A stretch of DNA of 64,000 nucleotides from an uncultured Collinsella sp. (GTDB lineage: Bacteria > Actinomycetota > Coriobacteriia > Coriobacteriales > Coriobacteriaceae). This document shows, piece after piece, positions 26,365 to 34,120 of this stretch. Below the pieces are notes generated by a model that was not told where the DNA came from, ran no database searches, and saw only the letters and a program-made list of their open reading frames with translations. A program made the translations under genes and the position numbers. The stretch lies in assembly GCA_902465015.1 (NCBI GenBank), contig CABQLK010000003.1, positions 11,803 to 75,802 on the forward strand. Direction: 5' to 3'. Numbering within the stretch: the first letter of the stretch is position 1; the number at the start of each line of letters is the position of its first letter.

Positions 26365-26840
26365 TGAGTATCCGCATGCGTCTGCGCGAGGAGCGCGCCC
26401 AAGCGACGGTGGAGATGGCGGTGGTTACGCCCGTTTTGCTGGTGCTGGCACTCATCGTGTACAACGTCATGATCTTTGCCAGCGCCGTCGCGCGCTTCGA
26501 CCGCGTGGTACCCGACATCGTGTTGGCGCACGTCGTGGCGTCGGAGGGGGAGGGCGACGAAAGCTCTGCCGATGCCTCGGCGACGGTTCAGACTCAAATT
26601 CTGAATGCCATGGAGGGCTATGACTTGCGGATCGAAGTGTCGAGCGAACAAGGCGCGGAGGCATCGGATGGTGGCCTGCTCTCCCTATCCGGTACGTTTA
26701 GGACCTACACCTGCACCATGCACTATGAGCCGTGGCCGACTTCTCTCAGCATCGCTGGCGTTTCGCTGGGGGCGCCGACAACGTTGTCGCACGAGCGCGC
26801 GGTGACGGTCGATCCATGGCGTCCGGGGGTGGTCATGTGA
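26364..26840 (+). CDS. TadE/TadF-like pseudopilin
   Basis: A 158-aa protein starting in the TAATG junction with the preceding gene. The leader MSIRMRLREER is followed by AQATVEMAVVTPVLLVLALI, a pseudopilin helix, then a soluble domain that is acidic in its first part and ends RPGVVM. This is the fourth protein in the operon with an A-Q-x-T-x-E motif. It is a likely minor pseudopilin acting with the TadE-like protein. Confidence 0.75.
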   Translation: MSIRMRLREERAQATVEMAVVTPVLLVLALIVYNVMIFASAVARFDRVVPDIVLAHVVASEGEGDESSADASATVQTQILNAMEGYDLRIEVSSEQGAEASDGGLLSLSGTFRTYTCTMHYEPWPTSLSIAGVSLGAPTTLSHERAVTVDPWRPGVVM

Positions 26841-27196
26841 CCGCGGTCTCGTCCTACATCGCCTACGCGCGGGCACTCAACAGGCTGGGTTGGACGCCGG
26901 CCGAGTTTGCGGTGGCGGAGTCGTTTGTCGTGCGCCTGCGCGGCATGCTGGGACGGCGTCCGGTTGCCGCCAACGGCCTGCCGCTCGTCATGGCGTTTCC
27001 ACGCTGCTCTTCGGTCCATACGTGTTTTATGGCCTATCCCATCGACATCGCCTTCATCAATCGCGACGGCAATATCCTCGCGCGCTACGAAAACGTCCGT
27101 CCTTGGCACATGTGTTCCTGTCCCGGTGCCTGGGCGGTATTGGAACGCCCTTCAATCCTCGCTACACCTCCCACCCTCCAACAAGTGCCGGCGTAA
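26837..27196 (+). CDS. DUF192 family protein ending the Tad operon
   Basis: A 119-aa protein beginning with GTG in a GTGA overlap with the previous stop. The region MAFPRCSSVHTCFMAYPIDIAFINRDGNIL is the DUF192 core (a conserved FxxxxxVHTxFMxxPIDVxF pattern), and a CSCPGAWAVLE segment follows. DUF192 proteins are often secreted, but no signal peptide is seen here. Its role in pilus biology is unknown; its position suggests a pilus-linked function. Confidence 0.8.
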   Translation: MTAVSSYIAYARALNRLGWTPAEFAVAESFVVRLRGMLGRRPVAANGLPLVMAFPRCSSVHTCFMAYPIDIAFINRDGNILARYENVRPWHMCSCPGAWAVLERPSILATPPTLQQVPA

Positions 27197-27200
27197 GAGA

Positions 27201-27230
27201 TTGACGACGGCGGACTTTCGTCATACGAAA
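27201..27230 (+). promoter_or_regulatory. Promoter with overlapping palindrome before the toxin-antitoxin-like pair
   Basis: TTGACG (27201-27206) and TACGAA (27224-27229) are 17 bp apart. The palindrome TTTCG-TCATA-CGAAA (27216-27230) covers the -10 element, as expected for autorepression by a ribbon-helix-helix antitoxin. Confidence 0.5.
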
Positions 27231-27255
27231 TTGGGTAAGATGGAGGAGAAGATGC

Positions 27256-27522
27256 ATGGATGTTGAGATCCATCCCAACGCCAAAAAACACTTGACGGAA
27301 AAGCAGGTGCTTGGTGCCTGGTTCGCGGTTACTGAGTGCATTCGCCGCGAGTCGGAGGATGAGCCGCCGAGATGGCTTGCCATTGGATGGCTTCCAGATG
27401 GTCGAAGTGTGGAACTTGTTGCGGTCGAACTAATTCGTGGATGGCTCATTGTTCATGCCCTGTCTCCGGTTCAGAAGAAATTCTGGCAAGAGATCGAGCG
27501 AGCTCGGCAGAGGGGTCGATGA
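27256..27522 (+). CDS. Small protein, BrnT-like toxin candidate
   Basis: An 88-aa protein starting eight bases after GGAGGAG. It shows a short N-terminal helix region and a beta-rich core (PPRWLAIGWLPDGRSVELV, GWLIVHALSP), ending in a basic helix. The pattern (IG...DGR...V-x-V...I-x-x-A/ALS) recalls BrnT-type RelE-fold toxins, but similarity is weak by eye. Support comes mainly from context: it overlaps a ribbon-helix-helix gene by the ATGA arrangement. Confidence 0.5.
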   Translation: MDVEIHPNAKKHLTEKQVLGAWFAVTECIRRESEDEPPRWLAIGWLPDGRSVELVAVELIRGWLIVHALSPVQKKFWQEIERARQRGR

Positions 27523-27806
27523 TGAGCAAGGCGTATACGGCTGCCAATGGTCAGGTTGTAACGGATGAAATGATTGACGCGTGGTGCGAGTCGTACGAGC
27601 ATGGCGGGTTTCCGGACGGCGAGCATACCGTTGGGGGGATCGTGCACGGGCGGCCTCCGCTCTCAAGCGAAGGGACGGCAACGCTATCGGTCAAGATTCC
27701 CCTAGGGATGAAGGAGGCGATTCGTCGTCGGGCGGCGGCTGAAGGGATGACGCCAAGTGAGTTTGCCCGTGCAGCCCTGAGCGAAAAACTTCTTGCGGCG
27801 GGTTGA
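27519..27806 (+). CDS. Ribbon-helix-helix antitoxin-like protein
   Basis: A 95-aa protein with a C-terminal ribbon-helix-helix segment (ATLSVKIPLGMKEAIRRRAA then GMTPSEFARAALSEKLL), the DNA-binding fold of many antitoxins and repressors. The N-terminal half is acidic and could neutralise the upstream partner. There are two adjacent ATGs (27519 and 27522); AGAGGGG precedes both. The predicted palindromic operator at 27216-27230 fits autoregulation. Confidence 0.65.
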   Translation: MMSKAYTAANGQVVTDEMIDAWCESYEHGGFPDGEHTVGGIVHGRPPLSSEGTATLSVKIPLGMKEAIRRRAAAEGMTPSEFARAALSEKLLAAG

Positions 27807-27881
27807 TGTCTCTAACGTGCTGTTCTATAGGGTTGGACTTGTGGCTGGCGCCGTGCTCAAAAACTTTTTTCAAATTCTCGG

Positions 27882-27909
27882 TTGACCGGAGCGCGTCCTT
27901 GGTTATACT
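27882..27909 (+). promoter_or_regulatory. Promoter of tRNA-Phe
   Basis: TTGACC (27882-27887) and TATACT (27904-27909), 16-bp spacing, about 33 bp before the mature tRNA 5' end. Confidence 0.7.
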
Positions 27910-27941
27910 AATCAAGCCTTGAAACAAGGCACACCTCAAAT

Positions 27942-27996
<55 letters not shown>

Positions 27997-28014
<18 letters not shown>

Positions 28015-28246
28015 CCTTGAATTGACTAGGACCTCTGCAAAGGGGTCCTTTTCTTTTATGTGGACCATGCACGGAATCGAACCCCGTGAGGGCGTGGAGC
28101 TGAGGAAACGCGCAAGCGTTTTCCAGCGTAGCTCGCAAGGCGCGCAAGCGCCGCAGCGGTCCGTCCGCGCAGCGCGCGGACGCGATTCCCTTCCCCGCCA
28201 CCTTGAATTGACTAGGACCTCTGCAAAGGGGTCCTTTTCTTTTATG
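27997..28246 (+). repeat. tRNA-Phe tail element: 64-bp direct repeat flanking a GC-rich body
   Basis: Copy A (27997-28060) runs from inside the T-loop of tRNA-Phe through the tRNA 3' end and terminator. Copy B (28183-28246) is identical over 64 bp. Between them, 28073-28085 is an exact 13-nt reverse complement of the tRNA T-arm (27991-28003). It is followed by a hairpin-rich body including AAACGCGCAAGCGTTTT. No integrase gene is present. Confidence 0.85.
28028..28057 (+). terminator. Terminator of tRNA-Phe
   Basis: AGGACC (28028-28033) pairs with GGTCCT (28044-28049), then a T-rich run. An identical copy is part of the direct repeat at 28183-28246. Confidence 0.8.
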
Positions 28247-28255
28247 CGGACCCGC

Positions 28256-28301
28256 GGAAAGCGCATCCCATTATTGAGCGAAAGAATGGGATGCGCTTTC
28301 C
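28256..28301 (+). repeat. 17-bp perfect hairpin
   Basis: Arms 28256-28272 and 28285-28301 are perfectly complementary around a 12-nt loop. There is no T-run. It lies between the tRNA-Phe tail element and the GH5-like gene; a -10-like TATACT is at 28424-28429 downstream. Confidence 0.7.
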
Positions 28302-28494
28302 GGCGCTTACTTCCGACGTGCGTGCACATCTCGGCGCACCAGCTCGTGCCCGCTCGCCCCAGACATTCCTCCCGCTTTTGCGCCACTTTATAGACCGTTC
28401 GGTCGTCTGTCCGCACGCGCGGGTATACTCAAAACGATACTTTTCCTATGCAATACGATGCAGGCTCAGCCTGCACGATCCGAAGGGGGCAGTG

Positions 28495-29556
28495 ATGGAG
28501 AGGATACTCGGCGTTAATCTCTCTGGCTGGTTTATTCCCGAGCCTTGGGTGACCCCGTCGCTATACGCGGCGACCGGTGCATCCAATGCGGCCGAGCTGC
28601 AGGAGGCCATGGGCACCGCCGCCTATAACGAGCGCATGCGCCGTCATTACGAGACGTTTGTGAGTGAGGACGATTTTTGCCGCATGGCGCAGATCGGTCT
28701 CAATGCCGTGCGTCTGCCGGTGCCCTGGTATGCCTTTGGCTCGCAGGAGTCCGATGCGTCCTACATCTCGGTTGTCGACTACATCGACCGTGCAATTGAG
28801 TGGGCCGCCAAGTACGACATCCGCGTGCTGCTCGATTTGGCAACTGTGCCCGGTGGCCAGGGCGATTCCAACGATTCGCCCACCACGCCGGAGGCTGTTG
28901 CCGAATGGCATTCGTCCACCAACGGCCGTCATGTCGCACTCGACGTGCTCGAGCGCTTGGCCGATCGCTACGGCGAGGCCGAGAGCCTGCTGGGCATTGA
29001 GCTGCTGGACACGCCGCAGATGAGCGTCCGCAAGAGTCTCTTTACCATGACGGATGGCATTCCGGCCCACTACCTGCGCAATTTCTATCGCGATGCCTAC
29101 GAGCTCGTCCGTTCGTATATGCCCGAGGATAAGATCGTCGTCTTCTCGTCGTCGGGGCATCCCAACGAATGGAAGCATTTTATGCGCGGCGCCAAGTATA
29201 AGAACGTCTACATGGACCTTCACCTGTACCATTACCGCGACGAGTATGCGCTCGACATCACGAGCCCCCGCGGGCTGACGACGGCGATTTCGCGTAACAA
29301 GCGCGAGCTTAAAGAAGCGATCTCGACTGGGTTCCCCGTGCTGGTGGGCGAATGGTCGGGTGCGGCGATTTTTGCCAACTCGTCGGTTACGCCCGAGGGG
29401 CGCAATGCCTACGAGCGCGTGTTTATCGCCAACCAGCTGGCTTCGTTTGCACCGGCTGCCGGTTGGTTCTTCCAAACGTGGAAGACCGAGAAGCGCATTG
29501 CGGCATGGGATGCCCGCGCGGCACTCGGTACGCTCGAGCGCGGCATGATTGAATAG
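28495..29556 (+). CDS. GH5-like (glucan 1,3-beta-glucosidase type) protein, acid/base residue altered
   Basis: A 353-aa TIM-barrel protein resembling GH5 exo-beta-1,3-glucanases. Visible are GVNLSGWFIPEPW at the N-terminus, LNAVRLPVPW, DLATVPGGQGDSND, YMDLHLYHY and the nucleophile segment PVLVGEWSGA (Glu near 286). At the usual acid/base motif (ELLNEP) this protein reads ELLDTP, so the catalytic Glu is Thr near residue 173. Without it, normal retaining hydrolysis would be lost or very slow; it may be a binding protein or use another mechanism. No signal peptide is seen, so it is intracellular. ATG 28495 follows AAGGGGG. rsmI starts 6 bp downstream. Confidence 0.75.
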   Translation: MERILGVNLSGWFIPEPWVTPSLYAATGASNAAELQEAMGTAAYNERMRRHYETFVSEDDFCRMAQIGLNAVRLPVPWYAFGSQESDASYISVVDYIDRAIEWAAKYDIRVLLDLATVPGGQGDSNDSPTTPEAVAEWHSSTNGRHVALDVLERLADRYGEAESLLGIELLDTPQMSVRKSLFTMTDGIPAHYLRNFYRDAYELVRSYMPEDKIVVFSSSGHPNEWKHFMRGAKYKNVYMDLHLYHYRDEYALDITSPRGLTTAISRNKRELKEAISTGFPVLVGEWSGAAIFANSSVTPEGRNAYERVFIANQLASFAPAAGWFFQTWKTEKRIAAWDARAALGTLERGMIE

Positions 29557-29562
29557 GTTGAT

Positions 29563-30441
29563 ATGACGCAAAACAGCGCCCATACGGGCAAACTCTATGT
29601 GGTCGGCACGCCCATCGGCAACCTGGGCGACCTGTCCCCGCGCGTTGGCGAGGCCTTTGCCGCCGCCGATGCCATTTGCTGCGAAGACACGCGTGTGACG
29701 TCAAAGCTGCTGATGCATCTGGGCATTTCCAAACCGCTTGTCCGTTGCGACGAGAATGTGATCGCCAGTCGCGCCGCCGGCCTGGTCGACCGCCTGCTGG
29801 CGGGGGAGACCCTCGCCTTTGCCTCGGACGCCGGCATGCCGAGTGTGTCCGACCCCGGCCAGGCGCTGGTCGAGGCAGCGCGTGAGGCCGATGTGACCGT
29901 CGAAGTTATCCCCGGGCCCTCTGCTTGCGTCACGGCGCTCGTTTCGTCCGGCATTCCCTGCGAGCATTTTTTCTTCGAGGGCTTTTTGGGCCGAAAGCAC
30001 GGCGACCGCGTGCGCCGTTTGCAGCGCCTTGCCGTAGTGCCCGGCGCGCTCATCTTCTACGAGTCTCCACACCGCATCGTGGCGACGCTCGAGGCCGTGG
30101 CGGAGGTCTTTCCCCAGCGTGAGGTTGCCGTCTGCCGCGAACTCACCAAGCTGCACGAGGAGGTCTTGCGCGGGCCTGCTGCCCAGCTCGCCGAGGAGCT
30201 GCGTGCTCGCGGCGAGGTAAAGGGCGAGATTGCGCTGGTCATCGCGCCGCCGAGCGAGGATGAGGAGGCCGGTATCGTGCCGGTTGGCGCCGCGGCAGCG
30301 GATCCCGACGAGGCCCTGTGCGAGGATATCCGCTCCGCGCTCGAGGAGGGGGAGCCCGCCTCTGCGGTGGCCAAGCGCCTGTCTCAGAAGTATTCGCGCC
30401 GCAAGCGCGATGTCTATGCCATGGTGCTCGATATGCAATAG
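29563..30441 (+). CDS. rsmI: 16S rRNA (cytidine1402-2'-O)-methyltransferase
   Basis: SAM-dependent methyltransferase that modifies C1402 of 16S rRNA. The 292-aa protein shows the tetrapyrrole-methylase fold signatures: LYVVGTPIGNLGDLSPR, AICCEDTRVTSKLL, SDAGMPSVSDPGQ, IPGPSACVTALVSSG, and FFEGFLGRK followed by LIFYESPHR. The C-terminal HTH-like region (SAVAKRLSQKYSRRKRDVY) is also typical. It follows the GH5-like gene by 6 bp and precedes metG. Confidence 0.96.
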   Translation: MTQNSAHTGKLYVVGTPIGNLGDLSPRVGEAFAAADAICCEDTRVTSKLLMHLGISKPLVRCDENVIASRAAGLVDRLLAGETLAFASDAGMPSVSDPGQALVEAAREADVTVEVIPGPSACVTALVSSGIPCEHFFFEGFLGRKHGDRVRRLQRLAVVPGALIFYESPHRIVATLEAVAEVFPQREVAVCRELTKLHEEVLRGPAAQLAEELRARGEVKGEIALVIAPPSEDEEAGIVPVGAAAADPDEALCEDIRSALEEGEPASAVAKRLSQKYSRRKRDVYAMVLDMQ

Positions 30442-30510
30442 ATGGAGGATATCCAGCCCTTGCGCTAGAATCATCCCCTGTATGCAACGTTTTTCTGGAG
30501 GACAAACCCC

Positions 30511-32112
30511 ATGGATCAAAGCAAGCCTTCGTTCTTTATCACGACGCCCATCTACTACGTCAACGCCGATCCGCACCTGGGCACGGCTTATTCCACCATC
30601 ATCGCCGACGTTCAGGCTCGCTATCGCCGCTCCGCTGGCTACAACGTCAAGTTCCTGACCGGCATGGACGAGCACGGCGAGAAGGTCGCCGAGGCCGCAG
30701 CCAAGCATGGCATGACGCCGCAGGAGTGGACCGACAGCCAGGCTCCGCACTTCAAGGAGCTTTGGAGCAAGCTTGAGATTTCCAACGATGACTTCATTCG
30801 CACCACCGAGCCGCGCCAGCATCATGCCGTGCAGTACCTGTGGGAGCGCATGAAGGAGTCCGGTTACCTGTATAAGGGCAGCTACGACGGCTGGTATTGC
30901 GTGCCTGACGAGACCTACTTCACCGACACGCAGGTCCAGAAGGGTGACGAGGAGTACGGCAGCGTCGGCCAGCACCTGTGCCCCGACTGCCACCGTCCGC
31001 TCGAGCGCGTGCAGGAGGAGTCCTACTTCTTTAAGCTTTCCGCTTTCCAGGACAAGCTGCTCAAGCTCTATGACGAGCACCCCGACTTTGTCGAGCCCGC
31101 GTTCCGTATGAACGAGGTGCGCAGCTTTGTCGAGGGCGGCCTCAACGACCTTTCCGTGAGCCGTACGAGCTTTGACTGGGGCATTCAGGTTCCGTTTGAC
31201 GAGGGCCACGTGACCTATGTGTGGTTCGACGCGCTGCTCAACTATATGACGGCTGTCGGCTACGGTGTCGATACCGACGAGGCCCGTGCCGAGTTGGCCT
31301 ATCGCTGGCCCGCGCAGTTCCACATCGTGGGTAAGGACATCATCCGCTTCCACTGCGTCATTTGGCCCGCCATGCTCATGGCCATCGGCGAGGCCCTGCC
31401 CGAGCACGTCTTTGCCCACGGCTTCCTGACCGTGCGCAATGCCGAGACCGGCAAGGCCGAGAAGATGTCCAAGAGCCGCGGCAACGCCATCGCTCCGCAG
31501 GACGTTATCGACATGCTGGGCGTCGAGGGCTATCGCTACTACTTCATGACCGACGTCGTCCCCGGCACCGACGGTGCCATCAGCTTCGACCGCATGGAGC
31601 AGGTCTACAACGCCGACCTGGCCAACAGCTGGGGCAACCTCATCTCGCGTTCGCTCAACATGAGCGGCAAGTACTTTGACGGTTGCGCGCCCGTCAAGCC
31701 CGCATCGTTCGATGCGTTCGACAACCCGCTGGCAAAAATCGCCGATGGCCTGGTCGACCGCTACATGGCCAAGATGGACGTGCTCGATTACGGTGGAGCC
31801 AAGGACGAGGTCATGGAACTCATCCACGCCGCCAACCACTACATCGAGGACTCCGAGCCCTGGGCACTTGCCAAGGACGAGGCCAAGGCTGACGAGCTGG
31901 CATTTGTGATCTACAACCTGCTCGAGGCCATCCGCATTGCCGCTCACCTGCTGATGCCGCTCATGCCCCAGACTTCTGCCGAGGCTCTGCGCCGCCTGTC
32001 CTGCGAGGACGAGGCCGCGAGCGACGACCTCAAGGGCATTTGCGCTTGGGGCCTGCTTGCCGGCGGTCAGCCCGTCGAGAAGGGCGATCCGCTGTTCCCG
32101 CGTCTGGCGTAG
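30511..32112 (+). CDS. metG: Methionine--tRNA ligase
   Basis: Class I synthetase charging tRNA-Met for initiation and elongation. The HIGH motif appears as HLGTAY in TPIYYVNADPHLGTAYS. The connective peptide keeps one Cys pair (CPDC). KMSKS is intact (EKMSKSRGNA), and the anticodon-binding helical domain follows. At 533 aa it lacks the C-terminal dimerisation (EMAP) extension found in many homologues. ATG 30511 is preceded by CTGGAGGA. It is probably co-transcribed with rsmI. Confidence 0.97.
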   Translation: MDQSKPSFFITTPIYYVNADPHLGTAYSTIIADVQARYRRSAGYNVKFLTGMDEHGEKVAEAAAKHGMTPQEWTDSQAPHFKELWSKLEISNDDFIRTTEPRQHHAVQYLWERMKESGYLYKGSYDGWYCVPDETYFTDTQVQKGDEEYGSVGQHLCPDCHRPLERVQEESYFFKLSAFQDKLLKLYDEHPDFVEPAFRMNEVRSFVEGGLNDLSVSRTSFDWGIQVPFDEGHVTYVWFDALLNYMTAVGYGVDTDEARAELAYRWPAQFHIVGKDIIRFHCVIWPAMLMAIGEALPEHVFAHGFLTVRNAETGKAEKMSKSRGNAIAPQDVIDMLGVEGYRYYFMTDVVPGTDGAISFDRMEQVYNADLANSWGNLISRSLNMSGKYFDGCAPVKPASFDAFDNPLAKIADGLVDRYMAKMDVLDYGGAKDEVMELIHAANHYIEDSEPWALAKDEAKADELAFVIYNLLEAIRIAAHLLMPLMPQTSAEALRRLSCEDEAASDDLKGICAWGLLAGGQPVEKGDPLFPRLA

Positions 32113-32154
32113 AGACCGCGCGAGCGCCATATCGGCAATTTGCTGTTTAGCTGT

Positions 32155-32188
32155 AAGGGCATGGCCGCCACGGTCCATGCCCTTTTGT
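32155..32188 (+). terminator. Terminator between metG and rsmA
   Basis: AAGGGCATGG (32155-32164) pairs with CCATGCCCTT (32175-32184) over a 10-nt loop, followed by a T-rich stretch. It may only be partial, because rsmA follows after 35 bp. Confidence 0.75.
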
Positions 32189-32222
32189 TTCAAGACGCCG
32201 CCATCATGCTAAGGAGGCAACC

Positions 32223-33083
32223 ATGACAACTTCGCCTTTGGCAAACCCCACGGCCACCAGGGAGCTGCTGGAGGAGTTTGGCCTTGCGACCAAGCATCGC
32301 CTGGGCCAGAACTTTCTAATCGACAATCATGTGATCGAGCGTATCTGCGAGCTTGCCGAGCTTACAGGTGACGAGCGCGTACTCGAGGTGGGTCCGGGTT
32401 GCGGTACGTTGACACTCGCGTTGCTGCAGGAAGCGGCGTGCGTTACGTCCATTGAGGCCGATCCTGAGCTCGAACCGGTGCTCGACGCCCACGCCGCCGA
32501 CTATGCCAACTTCCGCTTTATCATGGGCGATGCGCTCAAGGTGGGCCCGGAGCAGATTGAGCAGGTTGCGGGCGGCGAGCCCACGGTATTTGTCGCGAAC
32601 TTGCCCTATAACGTGGCGGCGACGATCATTTTGCAATTTTTCCAGACGATGCCGGCGCTCAAGCGTGCCGTCGTCATGGTGCAAAAGGAGGTTGCCGATC
32701 GCATTGCCGCAGCGCCGGGCAACAAGACCTATGGCGGCTATACGGCAAAGCTCGGCCTGTACGCGCAGGTGACGGGTCGCTTTGAGGTGCCGCCGCGTTG
32801 CTTTATGCCGGCGCCGCACGTGGACTCGGCCGTCGTGCGTATCGACCGTGTTGACGGCGTGGTGCCCGAGGGGCTCGATCGCGAATTTGTGGCCCGCGTG
32901 ATTGATGCTGCATTTGCTCAGCGTCGCAAGACCATCCGCAATTCCATGAGCGCCAACGGCTTTGCCAAGGACGTGCTCGATGTCGCCTTTGAGGCTTGCG
33001 GTATCGCGCCCACCACGCGCGCCGAGACGCTTGATGTTGCTGACTTTGTCCGTCTGGCCCAGGAGCTAATCCATGATGCCTAA
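32223..33083 (+). CDS. rsmA: 16S rRNA (adenine1518-N6/adenine1519-N6)-dimethyltransferase
   Basis: KsgA-type enzyme that dimethylates two adenines in the 3' hairpin of 16S rRNA. The 286-aa protein has KHRLGQNFLID at the N-terminus, the SAM-binding VLEVGPGCGTLT, the catalytic FVANLPYNVAATI and PAPHVDSAVVRI. ATG 32223 follows AAGGAGG. tatD overlaps its 3' end by 11 bp. Confidence 0.97.
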   Translation: MTTSPLANPTATRELLEEFGLATKHRLGQNFLIDNHVIERICELAELTGDERVLEVGPGCGTLTLALLQEAACVTSIEADPELEPVLDAHAADYANFRFIMGDALKVGPEQIEQVAGGEPTVFVANLPYNVAATIILQFFQTMPALKRAVVMVQKEVADRIAAAPGNKTYGGYTAKLGLYAQVTGRFEVPPRCFMPAPHVDSAVVRIDRVDGVVPEGLDREFVARVIDAAFAQRRKTIRNSMSANGFAKDVLDVAFEACGIAPTTRAETLDVADFVRLAQELIHDA

Positions 33084-33990
33084 TGCCGAACGCGTGACGT
33101 TTACCAAGAAAAAGAAGACGGTTGCTTGTCCCGTGCCCTTGGCACCGCTTGCCGACACGCATGCGCATCTGCTTTCGTTCTGGGGCAAGGATGTGCCTGA
33201 GACGCTCGTGCGTGCCAAGGCGGCGGGCGTCGACCTGTTGGTGACGATGTTCGACCCCATCGCTGATAAACGCAGTGTGACGGACTATAGCGACTGGCTG
33301 ACGCGCGAGATTCTGCCGATGCAGGATATCCCGCAGATCAAGTATCTTGCCGGCGTGCATCCGTATGGCGCGCCGGACTATGCCGACGACGTTCACGCAC
33401 AGGTCGTTGCCGCACTCGATGATCCCTTATGCGCCGGTATTGGCGAAATCGGCCTGGACTACCACATGGACTATGACGACGATATCGCGCCGGCACCCCA
33501 TAACGTGCAGATTGACTGCATGGCGCGCCAGCTCGAGCTTGCCGTGTGCCGTAACGTGCCGGTGGAGCTACATCTGCGTCACGAGGACACGGACCAGGAG
33601 CGTACCTCGCACGTGGACGCCTACAACGTGCTTCGTGAGGTGGGCGTGCCCCAGGCCGGTTGTGTGCTGCACTGCTTTGGCGAGGACCGCGCCACGATGG
33701 AGCGCTTTGTGGAGCTGGGCTGCTATATCGCCTATGGTGGTGCGGCCACCTTTAAGCGCAACGACGACGTGCGCGAGGCATTTGCGGCAACCCCACTCGA
33801 TCGAATTTTGTTCGAGACGGATTGCCCGTATATGGCTCCGGAGCCCATCCGCGGTCTTGAATGCGAGTCCGCAATGATCTCCATTACGGCAAACACGCTG
33901 GTCAACGACCGTGTCGATCGTACCGGCGAGGATGCTGAGGCAATCGCGCGAGCAGCTTGGGAAAATGCCTGCAAACTTTTTCAAAAATAG
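33073..33990 (+). CDS. tatD: TatD family metal-dependent hydrolase
   Basis: Predicted cytosolic TIM-barrel nuclease of the amidohydrolase superfamily. The DTHAHL metal motif occurs near residue 28, followed by VHPYGAPD, IGEIGLDYH, VELHLRHED, VLHCFGED and the ETDCPYMAPEP signature. The first 20 or so residues are a basic extension. There are two tandem ATGs at 33073; AGGAG precedes them. It ends a ribosome/tRNA-related gene string (rsmI-metG-rsmA-tatD). Confidence 0.9.
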   Translation: MMPNAERVTFTKKKKTVACPVPLAPLADTHAHLLSFWGKDVPETLVRAKAAGVDLLVTMFDPIADKRSVTDYSDWLTREILPMQDIPQIKYLAGVHPYGAPDYADDVHAQVVAALDDPLCAGIGEIGLDYHMDYDDDIAPAPHNVQIDCMARQLELAVCRNVPVELHLRHEDTDQERTSHVDAYNVLREVGVPQAGCVLHCFGEDRATMERFVELGCYIAYGGAATFKRNDDVREAFAATPLDRILFETDCPYMAPEPIRGLECESAMISITANTLVNDRVDRTGEDAEAIARAAWENACKLFQK

Positions 33991-33993
33991 TTC

Positions 33994-34022
33994 TTGCGTT
34001 CGCGATGGCGCTCCGTTATTCT
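33994..34022 (+). promoter_or_regulatory. Promoter of tRNA-Leu
   Basis: TTGCGT (33994-33999) and TATTCT (34017-34022) with 17-bp spacing, 11 bp before the tRNA 5' end. Confidence 0.7.
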
Positions 34023-34033
34023 AATTCCTGCAC

Positions 34034-34120
34034 GCGGGCGTGGCGGAATTGGCAGACGCGTACGGTTCAGGTCCGTATGGGGGCAACCCCATGAAGGTTC
34101 AAGTCCTTTCGCCCGCACCA
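34034..34120 (+). tRNA. tRNA-Leu (CAG), CCA encoded
   Basis: An 87-nt class II tRNA. The acceptor GCGGGCG/CGCCCGC is perfect, the anticodon loop is TTCAGGT (CAG), the variable arm is long (TGGGGGCAACCCCA) and the T-loop is TTCAAGT. CCA is encoded at 34118-34120. Confidence 0.97.

Noticed and set aside
28061..28182. Integrated phage or genomic island at the tRNA 3' end
   Set aside because: The interval between direct repeats is only about 120 bp, with no integrase or other gene, so it is not a normal island.
28060..28200. A tRNA gene in reverse orientation behind tRNA-Phe (and similarly Leu, Arg, Ser)
   Set aside because: Only the T-arm-like segment is present. Acceptor, D-arm and anticodon arms cannot be formed on the minus strand.
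28291..28494. N-terminal extension of the GH5-like protein from an ATG at 28291
   Set aside because: The extension overlaps the hairpin at 28256-28301 and promoter-like sequence, lacks a ribosome site and has no family similarity; ATG 28495 has a good site.
29701..32193. 830-codon minus-strand frame opposite rsmI and metG
   Set aside because: Shadow frame; both + strand genes are firmly identified and the translation has no recognisable domain.
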